The notes: generated by a model from the sequence alone, not told the origin. A stretch of 64,000 nucleotides of DNA from Solitalea canadensis DSM 3403 (GCF_000242635.2 NC_017770.1:3732669-3796668), one strand, 5' to 3'. Counted from the stretch's first letter, positions 27,169-37,200 are shown. Program-made: numbers and translations.

Positions 27169-27194
27169 AATTATTTTAAAAATATTTCAAACCG

Positions 27195-27202
27195 TATCTT
27201 TG
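27195..27202 (+). promoter_or_regulatory. Probable -7 element of the era promoter
   Basis: TATCTTTG matches TAnnTTTG on the plus strand; the -33 region is only T-rich. It would give a leader of about 130 bases before era. Confidence 0.5.
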
Positions 27203-27335
27203 CCGAAACTTTTGCTTAACTCTTTACAATTGTAACACAAATAATTGCATCGTTTTAAGCTGATCACCTTTCAGATTATATAGGCTAAAACTTCTTAAAT
27301 GTAGTTTTCTATTGATCTGAACTTAAATTAACTAA

Positions 27336-28214
27336 ATGGAACACAAAGCAGGTTTTGTAAGTATTGTAGGTAAACCAAATGCCGGCAAGTCAACCCTAAT
27401 GAACATTCTGGTGGGTGAACGTATGTCGATTATTACGCATAAAGCGCAAACTACCCGTCACCGTATCATCGGAATTATCAATGACGAGGACACCCAGATC
27501 ATTTTTTCTGACACTCCTGGAATGATCCAACCTAAATATGGCTTACAAAAGTCAATGATGTCGGCTGTAAATGAATCCTTTTTAGATGCCGACGTACTTT
27601 TGGTTGTAACCGACATCAATGAAAAGCATGATGAAGCTGACTTAATAGAAAAAGTAAAAAAATATGAAGGTCCGGTTGCTGTATTGATCAATAAAGTTGA
27701 TCAGTCTAACCAAGAACTGGTAACTGCAAAATTCGAATACTGGCAAAAAGAATTAAATCCGGCTGCTATTATTCCTATTTCAGCATTAAAGGAATTTAAT
27801 ATTGATGCGATTACTTCCTTCATTCGCGCCAATTTACCTGTTCACCCTCCTTATTACGACAAAGAGGAGTTAACCGACAGAAGTGAGCGTTTCTTCGTAT
27901 CTGAGATCATTCGTGAACAGATATTTAAATGTTGCGAAAAAGAAGTGCCTTATAGCTCTGAAGTTGTAATCGTTTCGTTTAAAGAAGGTGAAGATATAGA
28001 TCGTATCAGTGCTGAAATTATTGTTGAACGCGAAACTCAGAAGGCTATTATTATAGGTAAAGGCGGATTGATGTTAAAGAAAATCGCTTCTGCGGCCCGT
28101 TATGATATAGAACTGTTTTTACAGAAAAAAGTATTTCTTGAGGTCTTTGTTAAAGTGCTGGACGACTGGCGCAATAAAGACAACTACTTAAAAAGATTCG
28201 GATACGAATCTTAA
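27336..28214 (+). CDS. era: GTPase Era
   Basis: The protein of 292 residues is the ribosome-assembly GTPase that binds the 3' end of 16S rRNA. It has G1 GKPNAGKST (12-20), G3 DTPG, G4 NKVD, and a C-terminal KH domain with IIGKGGLMLKKIASAARYDI. The length is normal. der follows after 148 bases on the same strand, so two GTPases of ribosome maturation lie together. Confidence 0.97.
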   Translation: MEHKAGFVSIVGKPNAGKSTLMNILVGERMSIITHKAQTTRHRIIGIINDEDTQIIFSDTPGMIQPKYGLQKSMMSAVNESFLDADVLLVVTDINEKHDEADLIEKVKKYEGPVAVLINKVDQSNQELVTAKFEYWQKELNPAAIIPISALKEFNIDAITSFIRANLPVHPPYYDKEELTDRSERFFVSEIIREQIFKCCEKEVPYSSEVVIVSFKEGEDIDRISAEIIVERETQKAIIIGKGGLMLKKIASAARYDIELFLQKKVFLEVFVKVLDDWRNKDNYLKRFGYES

Positions 28215-28362
28215 TATACTGATGGATATAAATTGATCTACTGATTATAGCAGCCAAGATTGAATTATACCCATCCTATTGTTGAACTATAAAGTTCAGA
28301 ACTGTTAAATTTAATGAATTAGCAATAAGAGAATTGCTGATTGAACACCTGATTTTAAAAAA

Positions 28363-29667
28363 ATGAGCAATATTGTAGCTATAGTTGGTCGCCCGAATGT
28401 AGGCAAGTCCACCTTATTTAATCGTTTAACCGAAACCCGCAAAGCCATTGTTGACGATATGAGCGGCGTAACCCGCGACCGTCATTATGGAAAAGCTGAA
28501 TGGTTAGGACGTGAGTTTATCGTGATCGACACCGGAGGTTATGTGGCCAACTCCGAAGATGTTTTTGAAACAGCCATCCGTGAGCAGGTAATGATCGCTA
28601 TTGAAGAAGCATCCGTTATCATTTTTATGGTTGATGTAACTACTGGCGTAACTGACTTGGAAGATGACGTGGCAAACATTCTTCGCCGCTCTAAAAAGCC
28701 GGTTTTTGTAGTTGCCAACAAAGTAGATAATACCAAACTGGTTCACGAATCAGCTGTATTTTATTCATTTGGATTAGGCGAAGTGTACAATCTTTCTTCA
28801 ATGACAGGAAGCGGTACTGGAGAATTATTGGATGACATTATAGCCAAATTCGAACCTGATGCTGAAGACACCACAAGTGATTTACCTAAATTCGCAATCG
28901 TTGGTCGTCCAAATGTGGGAAAATCGTCCATTATTAACGCCTTTTTAGGTCACGACCGTAACATTGTTACTCCAATTGCAGGAACAACACGAGATTCAAT
29001 CCATATCCATTACAAACAGTTTGGTCATGAATTCATGTTAATCGATACTGCTGGTCTTCGCAAGAAAACCAAAGTAAAGGAAAACATTGAATTCTACTCA
29101 GTTATGCGTACCATCAAAGCTTTGGAAGAAGCAGATGTTTGTATTTTGATGGTGGATGCCACTGCAGGCATTGAATCTCAGGATATTAATATTTTCCATC
29201 TAGCAGAAAAAAACAGAAAAGGTATTGTATTGCTGATCAACAAATGGGACCTGATCGCCAAGGATCATAAAACCATGAAGCAGTTTGAGGAAGCAATTAA
29301 ACAAAAAATAGCTCCTTTTACTGACGTGCCTATTGTTTTTACTTCAGTAACGGAGAAACAACGCATTTTCAAAGCAATTGAGGTTGCACAAGAAGTGTAT
29401 ACTAACAAAACCAAGAAAATACCTACTTCAAAACTTAATGATGTAATGCTGGAAGTGATTGAACACTATCCACCACCATCAACAAAAGGTAAACACATTA
29501 AGATAAAATACATTACGCAACTGCCGGGCTCAGCTCCTACTTTTGCGTTCTTCTGTAATTTACCTCAGTATATTAAAGAACCTTACAAGCGTTACTTAGA
29601 GAACAAACTTCGTGAGAACTTTGATTTTACAGGTGTTCCGGTAACGATCTATTTCAGACAGAAATAA
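28363..29667 (+). CDS. der: GTPase Der (EngA)
   Basis: The protein of 434 residues has two GTPase domains in tandem (GRPNVGKST near residue 9; GRPNVGKSS near 183), each with DTxG and NKxD motifs, and a C-terminal KH-like domain ending [10 protein letters not shown]. It acts in 50S subunit maturation. A clear terminator follows. Confidence 0.98.
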   Translation: MSNIVAIVGRPNVGKSTLFNRLTETRKAIVDDMSGVTRDRHYGKAEWLGREFIVIDTGGYVANSEDVFETAIREQVMIAIEEASVIIFMVDVTTGVTDLEDDVANILRRSKKPVFVVANKVDNTKLVHESAVFYSFGLGEVYNLSSMTGSGTGELLDDIIAKFEPDAEDTTSDLPKFAIVGRPNVGKSSIINAFLGHDRNIVTPIAGTTRDSIHIHYKQFGHEFMLIDTAGLRKKTKVKENIEFYSVMRTIKALEEADVCILMVDATAGIESQDINIFHLAEKNRKGIVLLINKWDLIAKDHKTMKQFEEAIKQKIAPFTDVPIVFTSVTEKQRIFKAIEVAQEVYTNKTKKIPTSKLNDVMLEVIEHYPPPSTKGKHIKIKYITQLPGSAPTFAFFCNLPQYIKEPYKRYLENKLRENFDFTGVPVTIYFRQK

Positions 29668-29687
29668 TCACCCTTAAAAAAATAACC

Positions 29688-29730
29688 ATGGCTTTAGCTT
29701 AAAACAGATTTAAGTTAAAGCCATTTTTTT
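29688..29730 (+). terminator. Rho-independent terminator after der
   Basis: A long stem (ATGGCTTTAGCTTAAA with TTTAAGTTAAAGCCAT, one mismatch) is followed by seven T residues ending at 29730, about 20 bases after the der stop. Confidence 0.9.
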
Positions 29731-29772
29731 GCTTAAAAAGCCCCTATAATCAAAAAAATATAAATTTAATTA

Positions 29773-29805
29773 TTTGCTTATTAAGTTTATTAATATTTAT
29801 CTTTG
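29773..29805 (+). promoter_or_regulatory. Promoter of the small lipoprotein gene
   Basis: TTTG (29773-29776), a 21-base spacer and TATCTTTG (29798-29805) match the Bacteroidota promoter. The coding start is 34 bases downstream of the -7 element. Confidence 0.7.
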
Positions 29806-29839
29806 CCCCCGTTAAAAAATCTAACAAGTAAGAAAACAC

Positions 29840-30040
29840 ATGAAAAAAGTATTTGCATTAATGTTAGCTGCTGGTATGTTCGCAGTAGTTGCTTGCGGTG
29901 AAGGTAAAAAAGCTGAAGGTTCTGCTGATTCAGTTGCTGTTGATTCTGCTCAATCTGCAACTGTTGATTCATTAGCTAATTCAGTAGACTCTACTAAAGC
30001 TGTTGACTCTGCTGCTGTTGATACAGCTGCTAAAAAATAA
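29840..30040 (+). CDS. Small low-complexity lipoprotein with VDSA-like repeats
   Basis: The product of 66 residues has a lipoprotein signal peptide (FAVVACG, Cys19). The mature part is built almost only of Val, Asp, Ser, Ala and Thr in repeats like SVAVDSAQSA, TVDSLANSVD and AVDSAAVDTAAKK. It has its own promoter and a strong terminator, so it is a separate and probably well-expressed gene. The acidic, extended form suggests an envelope spacer or surface lipoprotein; function is unknown. Similar small lipoproteins occur in Bacteroidota. Confidence 0.8.
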   Translation: MKKVFALMLAAGMFAVVACGEGKKAEGSADSVAVDSAQSATVDSLANSVDSTKAVDSAAVDTAAKK

Positions 30041-30052
30041 TTTTAGCTTAAT

Positions 30053-30094
30053 AAAAAATGAAAGGCTATCCAATTGGATAGCCTTTCATTTTTT
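30053..30094 (+). terminator. Strong hairpin terminator, usable from both sides
   Basis: A perfect palindrome with arms of about 19 bases around AATT (centre 30073) has A6 on its left and T6 on its right. It lies between the convergent lipoprotein and protease genes. Confidence 0.92.
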
Positions 30095-30107
30095 ATAGCA
30101 CTACTGT

Positions 30108-31745
30108 TTACTTAGCCGAAACATTTCCGGCCACAGTTTGCACCGTATTACTTATCGACCTTAAAACTACCTGGTCGTTGCTATTTATTACTTTATAAAA
30201 GCCCTCATCTTTCCAGTACCTTCGGGCAATTAAAGCTTTTATCTGTTGCTTTATTAAGCCTTTACTTCTTTTTAAATCAGTATCATTTACATTGATCTTC
30301 TGTTCGCGCGCCAACTTCATTAGCTCTTTCACATCATTATCAGCTATTTCAAAGCTTTTCACAAAATCTTCCAAAGAGGTGTAGGATTTCAGCATACTAT
30401 AATTCTTCTCCATATAATCATAGGCATAATCAACCACTAATCCCTTGTAGGAAATATAATTGTACAAAGCTGAGCCAGCAGAAGTATCAACTGGAATAAA
30501 ATTATCTGGCATAATTCCGCCGCCGCCAAATAAAGTCTTTCCTGATGGTGTTATGTACTTTGGTGCATTAACAAATGCAATCTTGTTACTATCTGCATTA
30601 AACAGTTCTCCATGCTTTAAACGCTCATCCACTTCATTCTTATAACTCTCAATCCCTGCCGAGTATGACTTTTGAATACAACGGCCAAGTGGGGTATAAT
30701 AACGTGCTACGGTCAACCGCAATGCCGAACCATCAGGAAATAATACCTGATCCTGAACTAAGCCTTTACCGAATGAGCGGCGACCAATGATAGTAGCTCG
30801 TTCAGTATCTTGTAAAGCACCCGCAACAATTTCACTGGCAGAAGCTGAATTTTCATCAATAAGAACTACCAGGTTTCCTTTTTCGAATTCTCCCGAACCT
30901 GTCGCAAAATATTCTTCTTTAGCCTGCTTACGTCCTTGCGTATAAACGATCAACTGTCCATTTGGCAAAAATTCGTCAGCAATAGCGATCGCTGCCCTTA
31001 AGTAGCCTCCTCCATTTCCACGTAAGTCGAGCACCAGACTTTTTAAGCCTTGTTGCTCCAACTTTTCCATTGACTTCAAAAATTCTTTATGAGTAGTAGC
31101 AGCGAAACGGGCAATCTTAATATAACCTGTTTGCTCATTAAGCATGTAAGAGGTTTCAATACTATTGTACGGAACCTTTCCACGGGTAATACTAAACTGT
31201 TGCAACGCAGCTTGTCCGTAGCGCTTGATGCCTAAATTTACGGTTGTACCGGAAGGACCTCTTAAAACCTTGAATATATCTGCATTGGAGGCTTTTACAA
31301 TGCTCTTTTCATTCACATTGACAATCTTATCTCCGGCTATTAAACCAGCTTCAGCAGATGGACCATCAGGCACTACATTCACAATTAGCAATGTATCTTT
31401 CAGCATGTGAAATTCTATGCCTATTCCGTCAAAATTGCCATCTAAAGATTCCGACAGTATCTTATATTCATCCGGGGTTACATATTGCGAATGTGGGTCG
31501 AGCCTTGACATTACAGCTTCGATCGATTGTTGCTCTACTTTATCGATATCAACCGTGTCAACATACCTGTCTTGAATTACTTGTAAGATCCGACTCATTT
31601 TATCTACAGACCTTGCACTGAAAGGGAAACTAAAGTTGAGGTCAGATGTAGAGGTATCGCCCATTCTAGACCCCACAACCATCCCTCCAGCCATCATTAA
31701 GGCTGCAATCAACGCAATTCGGGCATTATTTTTAGTAGCGCTCAT
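30108..31745 (-). CDS. S41-family C-terminal processing protease (CtpA/Prc type)
   Basis: The protein of 545 residues has an N-terminal membrane anchor or signal (about 9-27), a PDZ domain (about 95-175, GIGIEFHMLKDTLLIVNVVP) and an S41 catalytic core. The catalytic dyad is Ser302 in ENSASASE and Lys327 in RRSFGKGLVQ, with the 25-residue spacing known from Prc. A C-terminal extension of about 150 residues follows. It is expected to degrade or trim envelope proteins in the periplasm. Confidence 0.95.
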   Translation of the reverse strand: MSATKNNARIALIAALMMAGGMVVGSRMGDTSTSDLNFSFPFSARSVDKMSRILQVIQDRYVDTVDIDKVEQQSIEAVMSRLDPHSQYVTPDEYKILSESLDGNFDGIGIEFHMLKDTLLIVNVVPDGPSAEAGLIAGDKIVNVNEKSIVKASNADIFKVLRGPSGTTVNLGIKRYGQAALQQFSITRGKVPYNSIETSYMLNEQTGYIKIARFAATTHKEFLKSMEKLEQQGLKSLVLDLRGNGGGYLRAAIAIADEFLPNGQLIVYTQGRKQAKEEYFATGSGEFEKGNLVVLIDENSASASEIVAGALQDTERATIIGRRSFGKGLVQDQVLFPDGSALRLTVARYYTPLGRCIQKSYSAGIESYKNEVDERLKHGELFNADSNKIAFVNAPKYITPSGKTLFGGGGIMPDNFIPVDTSAGSALYNYISYKGLVVDYAYDYMEKNYSMLKSYTSLEDFVKSFEIADNDVKELMKLAREQKINVNDTDLKRSKGLIKQQIKALIARRYWKDEGFYKVINSNDQVVLRSISNTVQTVAGNVSAK

Positions 31746-31945
31746 TTATAATTAATAATCTGCAATATTAATACAATTAATATTCCGCTATTGTTCTTTA
31801 AAAAAAACAATCCGTAACAATGCATTTACTGAATTGATTAAGAAAATGTTGTATACTTTTAGTAAATAAATAACGTTTCAACACTATTTTTCATTATGAT
31901 TTAAGTGTTGCAATACAGAACTTTGCAGTTAAGATATTTTCTTGT

Positions 31946-32758
31946 ATGCACAGAACAACTGAATCCGATTCAAAATATGAACATTTAGAAAAAATGTCAG
32001 TTCTTGAATTATTGAAAAACATAAATAATGAAGATAAATTAGTTCCTCTTGCTGTGGAAAAGACAATTCCGGCAATTGAAACTTTAGTTATGGCAATTGT
32101 TGAACGACTGCAAAATGGTGGTCGTCTATTTTATATTGGTGCAGGAACAAGCGGCCGCCTTGGTGTTGTTGATGCATCTGAATGCCCTCCCACCTTTGGT
32201 GTTCCCCATGGCTTAGTGGTTGGTATAATTGCAGGCGGTGATACAGCAATTCGTAAAGCTGTGGAATTTGCGGAAGACAATGAACAACAAGCGTGGATTG
32301 ATTTGCAACAACACGACATCAACGAAAAAGATTGTGTTATTGGAATCGCAGCTTCGGGAACCACTCCATACGTTATTGGAGGATTGCAACAAGCTAATAA
32401 AAAAGGACTACTTACTGGCTGCGTTGTTTGTAATGGCGGCAGTCCGGTAGCGGCAGAAGCACGGTATCCGGTTGAAGTAATTGTAGGCCCTGAGTTTTTA
32501 ACCGGATCAACCCGTATGAAATCCGGAACGGCTCAAAAATTGGTACTGAATATGATATCTACTTCGGTGATGATCAAATTAGGAAGAGTCAAAGGCAACA
32601 AAATGATCGATATGCAGTTAAGTAATCATAAACTTGTTGACCGTGGTATCAGAATGGTAATGGAAGCAACCGGTGTTGATCAAACGTTGGCTGCAAAATT
32701 ACTTGAAGAGTGCGGCAGCGTAAGAAAGGCTGTTGAGCATTTTGAGAAAAAAGATTGA
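31946..32758 (+). CDS. murQ: N-acetylmuramic acid 6-phosphate etherase
   Basis: The protein of 270 residues splits the lactyl ether of MurNAc-6-phosphate to GlcNAc-6-phosphate in peptidoglycan recycling. It has a SIS domain with IGAGTSGRLGVVDASECPPT (catalytic Glu in ASE), GIAASGTTPYVIGGL, and GSTRMKSGTAQKLVLNMIST. It is somewhat shorter than the E. coli enzyme at the C-terminus. The next gene, 46 bases on, is an unknown conserved protein. Confidence 0.96.
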   Translation: MHRTTESDSKYEHLEKMSVLELLKNINNEDKLVPLAVEKTIPAIETLVMAIVERLQNGGRLFYIGAGTSGRLGVVDASECPPTFGVPHGLVVGIIAGGDTAIRKAVEFAEDNEQQAWIDLQQHDINEKDCVIGIAASGTTPYVIGGLQQANKKGLLTGCVVCNGGSPVAAEARYPVEVIVGPEFLTGSTRMKSGTAQKLVLNMISTSVMIKLGRVKGNKMIDMQLSNHKLVDRGIRMVMEATGVDQTLAAKLLEECGSVRKAVEHFEKKD

Positions 32759-32804
32759 TCGAAAACTATTCGTTCATCACTCTGTATTATTTTTTATTTA
32801 AATC

Positions 32805-33374
32805 ATGCACGAATTAGAACCATATTATAACTGGCGGGATTATTATGTTGCTTCGGAAGACAAGTTATCACCGTTCTATAATCGTGAGTATAGCGAGTTT
32901 TATTTCGATAAAACAGTTTATAATTATTACATCCATCCTCAATGGGATTTTTTTGGATCTAACACCTTATACCTGAAAGTCTTGTTTGCTGATTATACTG
33001 CAGGCTATGGCATCATTGAGTTTATTGGCGAATGGAATGATTGTATTAACAATGACATCATGCTCTTAAAACGTGAAGTACTGGAAGACATGATGGCTGA
33101 AGGAATTAATAAATTCATCCTGATTGGCGAAAATGTACTTAATTTTCATGGTTCTGACGATTCTTATTACGAGGAATGGTATCAGGAAGTAGAAGACGGA
33201 TGGATAGCACTTATTAATTTCCGTGAGCATGTTTTACAGGAAATGGTTAGCAATAATCTTGATTATTACTTGAATTTGGGAGGTGAACTTGATGAATTAG
33301 GATGGCGTACGCTAAAACCAATGCAGCTTTTTAAAAAAGTAGATAATATGATGACGAAAAGGTTAGGGATGTAA
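32805..33374 (+). CDS. Conserved Bacteroidota protein of unknown function linked to murQ
   Basis: The protein of 189 residues is acidic and very rich in Tyr and Trp (YNWRDYYVASEDKLSPFYNR, YYEEWYQEVEDGWIALINF). It has no signal peptide or membrane span, so it is probably cytoplasmic. I do not recognise a named domain. Its close spacing to murQ on the same strand suggests co-transcription and possibly a role linked to wall recycling, which is inference. Confidence 0.75.
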   Translation: MHELEPYYNWRDYYVASEDKLSPFYNREYSEFYFDKTVYNYYIHPQWDFFGSNTLYLKVLFADYTAGYGIIEFIGEWNDCINNDIMLLKREVLEDMMAEGINKFILIGENVLNFHGSDDSYYEEWYQEVEDGWIALINFREHVLQEMVSNNLDYYLNLGGELDELGWRTLKPMQLFKKVDNMMTKRLGM

Positions 33375-33433
33375 TTTACACCCTATTCTTTTCAACCATT
33401 AGTTTTACCAGAATTACCCATGATCGTCATGAA

Positions 33434-33778
33434 TTACTCTTCCACTCTTTTTAACTCTTCTCCATCAACAGTCATTTTCCAAACACCTTCTTCTTCATGA
33501 GGAGGATTTGTAACCTTGAAAGTAGTTGTTATACCTAGTGCTCCTACTTCGAAATCATTTCCAATGAACTTCTGGAGTGGGCCAGATACACTTTTAGATG
33601 TCCCTCCTTCAATCCTCTCGTACTGAACACTTCCATCCTTAGTAATAACCAGTTCCATTGATAACGATTTCCACCTGCCAACATAATTCATTTTATCTGA
33701 CGGGATACCGGGACTTTTTAAATTACAGGCCGTGATCAAAAACATAGAAATCAACAAAAGTAGAATGTGATTTTTCAT
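33434..33778 (-). CDS. Small lipocalin-like lipoprotein
   Basis: The product of 114 residues has a lipoprotein signal (FLITACNL, Cys18) and a small predicted beta domain with YVGRWKSLSMELVITKDGS at its start and VWKMTVDGEELKRVEE at its end. The pattern resembles short lipocalin-like domains. Function is unknown. It lies downstream of the pst operon but beyond that operon's terminator. Confidence 0.7.
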   Translation of the reverse strand: MKNHILLLLISMFLITACNLKSPGIPSDKMNYVGRWKSLSMELVITKDGSVQYERIEGGTSKSVSGPLQKFIGNDFEVGALGITTTFKVTNPPHEEEGVWKMTVDGEELKRVEE

Positions 33779-33822
33779 GATGATAAATGGTTAGTACTCA
33801 AGAATACATAATTATTTTCAAT

Positions 33823-33850
33823 AAAAAAGGTCCGCACTCACTTGCAGACC
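33823..33850 (-). terminator. Rho-independent terminator of the pst-phoU operon
   Basis: On the minus strand GGTCTGCA (33850-33843) pairs with TGCGGACC (33836-33829) with one T-G pair, followed by T6. It lies 33 bases after the phoU stop. Confidence 0.88.
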
Positions 33851-33883
33851 TTAAATCATACTATTTTTATTGGCAAGCAACGA

Positions 33884-34570
33884 TTATTCATCGTCATTAT
33901 CCATTAAGCTGGCCTTTTTTCCATGTTTCAACACTTTGGCTTCAAGGAAGAAAATGATCTCTTCAGCAATGTTAGTAACATGATCACCAACGCGTTCAAG
34001 CTTGCGAATGATAGTCATCAGGAACAATGCCTGTTTAACATTATGAGGATTTTTGCCAATATAATCAGCAATCAGGTCCGTCGCTTGCTTGTTGATAGCA
34101 TCTAAGATACTGTCCATGCTAAATACCGTACGAGCAAGCTTTGCATTTCGTTCAGCATAAGCGCGATTAGAGGCACTCAGCATCAGCTTAACAGTTTCAG
34201 CCATTTCGTAAAAACGACATTCTTCCAAAAGATTCTTATCAAACCCCTTTTCAAAATCGATCACATAATGAGCAATACCTTCGGCGTTATCACCAATACG
34301 CTCCAGATTATAATTGATTTTTAAAGTGGCAAAAACAAAACGCATATCCTGCGCAAACGGATTTAATAAAGTGAATATATTCTCACAATCCTTGTCAATC
34401 TTTAACTCATAAGCATTTACGCGCTTTTCATTAAAAACCACCTCTCTTGCTAATCCTTTATCTTCGTCTACCAATGAAGCAATACATTTCTCAATTTGGC
34501 CTTCAACCAAACTTGCCATATCGTTCATCTGGTAAAATAATTTCTGTAGTTCTTCTTCTAAGTGTGTCAT
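33884..34570 (-). CDS. phoU: Phosphate transport regulator PhoU
   Basis: The protein of 228 residues is made of two PhoU helical bundles (about 15-105 and 120-210) with the metal-binding type motifs DKDCENIF, RIGDNAEGIAHY, and RKLERVGDHVTNIAEE. It links Pst transport to the sensor kinase and so represses the Pho response under high phosphate. It is the last gene of the pst operon, 101 bases after pstB. Confidence 0.96.
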   Translation of the reverse strand: MTHLEEELQKLFYQMNDMASLVEGQIEKCIASLVDEDKGLAREVVFNEKRVNAYELKIDKDCENIFTLLNPFAQDMRFVFATLKINYNLERIGDNAEGIAHYVIDFEKGFDKNLLEECRFYEMAETVKLMLSASNRAYAERNAKLARTVFSMDSILDAINKQATDLIADYIGKNPHNVKQALFLMTIIRKLERVGDHVTNIAEEIIFFLEAKVLKHGKKASLMDNDDE

Positions 34571-34671
34571 AGTTGCTTCCTCCGAAGAGTGATATGCATA
34601 ATGTAATTAATAAACCCTAAATATGGTATAAAATAATGACGAAATCCACTTTGTCTGTCAATCCTTTTACA

Positions 34672-35424
34672 TCAACCAAATCTACCCGTTACGTAATTTT
34701 GAGTAGCCTCTTTAGCCGGATTAGTGAACATAGTTGATGTTTCATCATATTCAATTAATTCACCCAAGTAAAAGAAAGCTGTTTTATCACTAATACGCGC
34801 AGCTTGTTGCATATTATGCGTTACAATTACAATCGTGTATTTGTGTTTAAGTTCGTGTATAAGTTCTTCAATTTTTGCAGTCGAAATTGGATCAAGTGCC
34901 GATGCGGGTTCGTCCATCAGGATAACAGAAGGCTCAACCGCCAATGTTCTTGCAATACACAAACGTTGTTGTTGTCCACCAGATAAAGCTAATGCTGATT
35001 TCTTAAGATCATCCTTAACCTCATCCCATAAAGCTGCCTGACGCAAGGAACGTTCAACGGTTTCATCAATAAACTTCTTATGAGTAATACCGTTAATTCT
35101 TAATCCGTACGCAACATTCTCGTAAATAGATTTTGGAAATGGATTGGGTTTCTGGAATACCATTCCTATCTTTTTACGGTGATCCACTACGTTGATTTTA
35201 TTTTTATAAATATCACGACCGTCAATAAGTATTTCACCTTCCACTCTACAATTATCGATCAAATCGTTCATACGATTAAAACAACGCAAAAATGTTGATT
35301 TACCACAACCCGACGGACCAATAAAGGCGGTAACACTGTTGGCTTTAATACCCATGCTAATGCCTTTTAATGCGTGCTTTTCGCCGTAATACAAATTGAC
35401 GTCTTTAGCTTCTAATTTATTCAT
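34672..35424 (-). CDS. pstB: Phosphate ABC transporter ATP-binding protein PstB
   Basis: The protein of 250 residues has Walker [10 protein letters not shown] (36-44), signature LSGGQQQR, Walker [10 protein letters not shown], and the PstB-type segment [20 protein letters not shown]. It drives high-affinity phosphate import with PstA and PstC. Confidence 0.98.
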   Translation of the reverse strand: MNKLEAKDVNLYYGEKHALKGISMGIKANSVTAFIGPSGCGKSTFLRCFNRMNDLIDNCRVEGEILIDGRDIYKNKINVVDHRKKIGMVFQKPNPFPKSIYENVAYGLRINGITHKKFIDETVERSLRQAALWDEVKDDLKKSALALSGGQQQRLCIARTLAVEPSVILMDEPASALDPISTAKIEELIHELKHKYTIVIVTHNMQQAARISDKTAFFYLGELIEYDETSTMFTNPAKEATQNYVTGRFG

Positions 35425-35443
35425 GTATATTCAATTTGGCTAA

Positions 35444-35471
35444 TAGCTATTGGCTATTAGCTATTGGCTAT
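35444..35471. repeat. Tandem 14-base repeat between pstA and pstB
   Basis: TAGCTATTGGCTAT occurs twice in direct tandem (35444-35457 and 35458-35471), with a further partial copy before it. The words GGCTAT and TAGC(C/T) also pair to form a possible hairpin. It fills the short spacer between the two genes. Confidence 0.7.
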
Positions 35472-36329
35472 TTAATATTTTATTCTTCTATTATGGCGAT
35501 TACGTAAAAATACGGCGATGCCATTTAATATGAAAACAAACAATAACAAGATGATAATTGCAGCCGCTGCATTCACAACAAATCCTTGTTGTGGTCTGCT
35601 CGTCCAGTTAAAGATCTGGATAGGCAGTACCGTAAACTGATCCATTGGCGATTTAGGAGCAAAGGGTACATAAACCAAGGCACCAACAACAATTAGTGGA
35701 GCAGTTTCTCCTACAGCCCTTGAAACGGCCAGAATCATACCTGTTAAAATACTTCCGAAACTTGCCGGAAGCACAATACGGCTAATTGTCTGCCAACGAG
35801 TAGCACCTAATCCTGTCGATGCTTCACGCAATGAGTTAGGAACAGCCTTAACAGCCTCACGGGTAGCAACGATAATAACCGGTAATACCAATAAGGAAAG
35901 CGTTAAACTCGCAGCCAAAATACTATTACCTAATGCAAGCAAACGACCAAATAATTCTAATCCGAGAATACCGTAAATGATAGAAGGCACACCTGCAAGG
36001 TTAGCAATATTGATTTCAATAAATTTGGCAAACCGATTCTTTTTGCCGTACTCTTCCAGATATACACCTGCTCCAATTCCAATTGGAAATGAAATTAACA
36101 ACGTTAATGTTACTACCCAGATCATTCCTAACAAAGCGGTATAGATACCGGCTTTGCCTGGTCTGCGTGAAGGGAGGTTAGTAATAAAATCCCAGTTGAT
36201 ACGTGTTAAACCAACGGAAATAATGTTGTACAACAGCAAGCCTAAAACAATAAGACCAACAGATGTACAGACAAGCGCAAACACTTTAAAAGTATTGTCT
36301 TTCAGCTCATTCTTACGCGCGTTATTCAT
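35472..36329 (-). CDS. pstA: Phosphate ABC transporter permease PstA
   Basis: The protein of 285 residues has six predicted membrane helices and the binding-protein-dependent permease motif region EASTGLGATRWQTISRIVLP. The N-terminus (about 16-42) gives the first span. It overlaps pstC by eight bases, so the two permease subunits are translationally coupled. Confidence 0.97.
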   Translation of the reverse strand: MNNARKNELKDNTFKVFALVCTSVGLIVLGLLLYNIISVGLTRINWDFITNLPSRRPGKAGIYTALLGMIWVVTLTLLISFPIGIGAGVYLEEYGKKNRFAKFIEINIANLAGVPSIIYGILGLELFGRLLALGNSILAASLTLSLLVLPVIIVATREAVKAVPNSLREASTGLGATRWQTISRIVLPASFGSILTGMILAVSRAVGETAPLIVVGALVYVPFAPKSPMDQFTVLPIQIFNWTSRPQQGFVVNAAAAIIILLLFVFILNGIAVFLRNRHNRRIKY

Positions 36330-37200
36330 ATTTCTGCTGAAATTTACGTTTCATCCAAAACGAAATATTGTTCAGGATAAAGGTTAAACCAAATAATGTA
36401 ATACCTGCCGCAAATATTGATCGGAACTCAATTGAGTTTTGAGGGACATCACCCATGCTCACCTGTACGATATAAGTAGTAATCGTTTCAACCGAGTTCA
36501 ATGGATTGAAGGTAAGCTTTGGCTCCTGCCCTGCTGCAACGGCAACGATCATTGTTTCTCCAATCGCCCGAGATATAGCAAGGATCACGGAAACAATTAC
36601 ACCGGAAGAAGCCGCAGGCAGCATAACTTTAAAAGCTGTTTGCAAACGGGTGGATCCCATTCCATAAGCAGCCTCTCGTAAAGAATTTGGTACCGCACTT
36701 AAAGCATCCTCACTCATCGACGATACATACGGAATAATCATAACTCCCATTACTAAACCAGCCGACAATGCATTAAAACCGCCTAAGGATGGAATAAATG
36801 TTTGTAGAATTGGAGTAATAAATGTGAGCGCAAAAAAACCATATACTACTGTCGGTATAGCAGCTAATATTTCTAATAAAGGCTTAATAAATGCTTTAAA
36901 GCGTTTATCAGCATATTCATTTAAATAAATAGCAATGGTTAACCCTAGCGGAAGAGCCACTAAAATAGCTATCAAGGTGGTTAATAAAGTTCCTGAAACC
37001 AAGGGCAAAATCCCGAACTTCTTATTGGCAAACAACGGGGTCCATTCAGTACCGGTAAAAAACTCAACAATTGAAACATCCTTAAAAAACTGGAATGTTT
37101 CAATTGTTAATATGATAATAATCCCTAATGTGGTTAAGACAGTGATGGAACTGCAAAAGAACAGTATTCCTTCAATGATCTTTTCTTTGATTTTTTGCAT
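36322..37200 (-). CDS. pstC: Phosphate ABC transporter permease PstC
   Basis: The protein of 292 residues has six predicted helices and the EAA-loop REAAYGMGSTRLQTAFKVML. It pairs with PstA to form the membrane channel. An 88-base spacer with an inverted repeat separates it from pstS upstream. Confidence 0.97.
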   Translation of the reverse strand: MQKIKEKIIEGILFFCSSITVLTTLGIIIILTIETFQFFKDVSIVEFFTGTEWTPLFANKKFGILPLVSGTLLTTLIAILVALPLGLTIAIYLNEYADKRFKAFIKPLLEILAAIPTVVYGFFALTFITPILQTFIPSLGGFNALSAGLVMGVMIIPYVSSMSEDALSAVPNSLREAAYGMGSTRLQTAFKVMLPAASSGVIVSVILAISRAIGETMIVAVAAGQEPKLTFNPLNSVETITTYIVQVSMGDVPQNSIEFRSIFAAGITLFGLTFILNNISFWMKRKFQQKYE

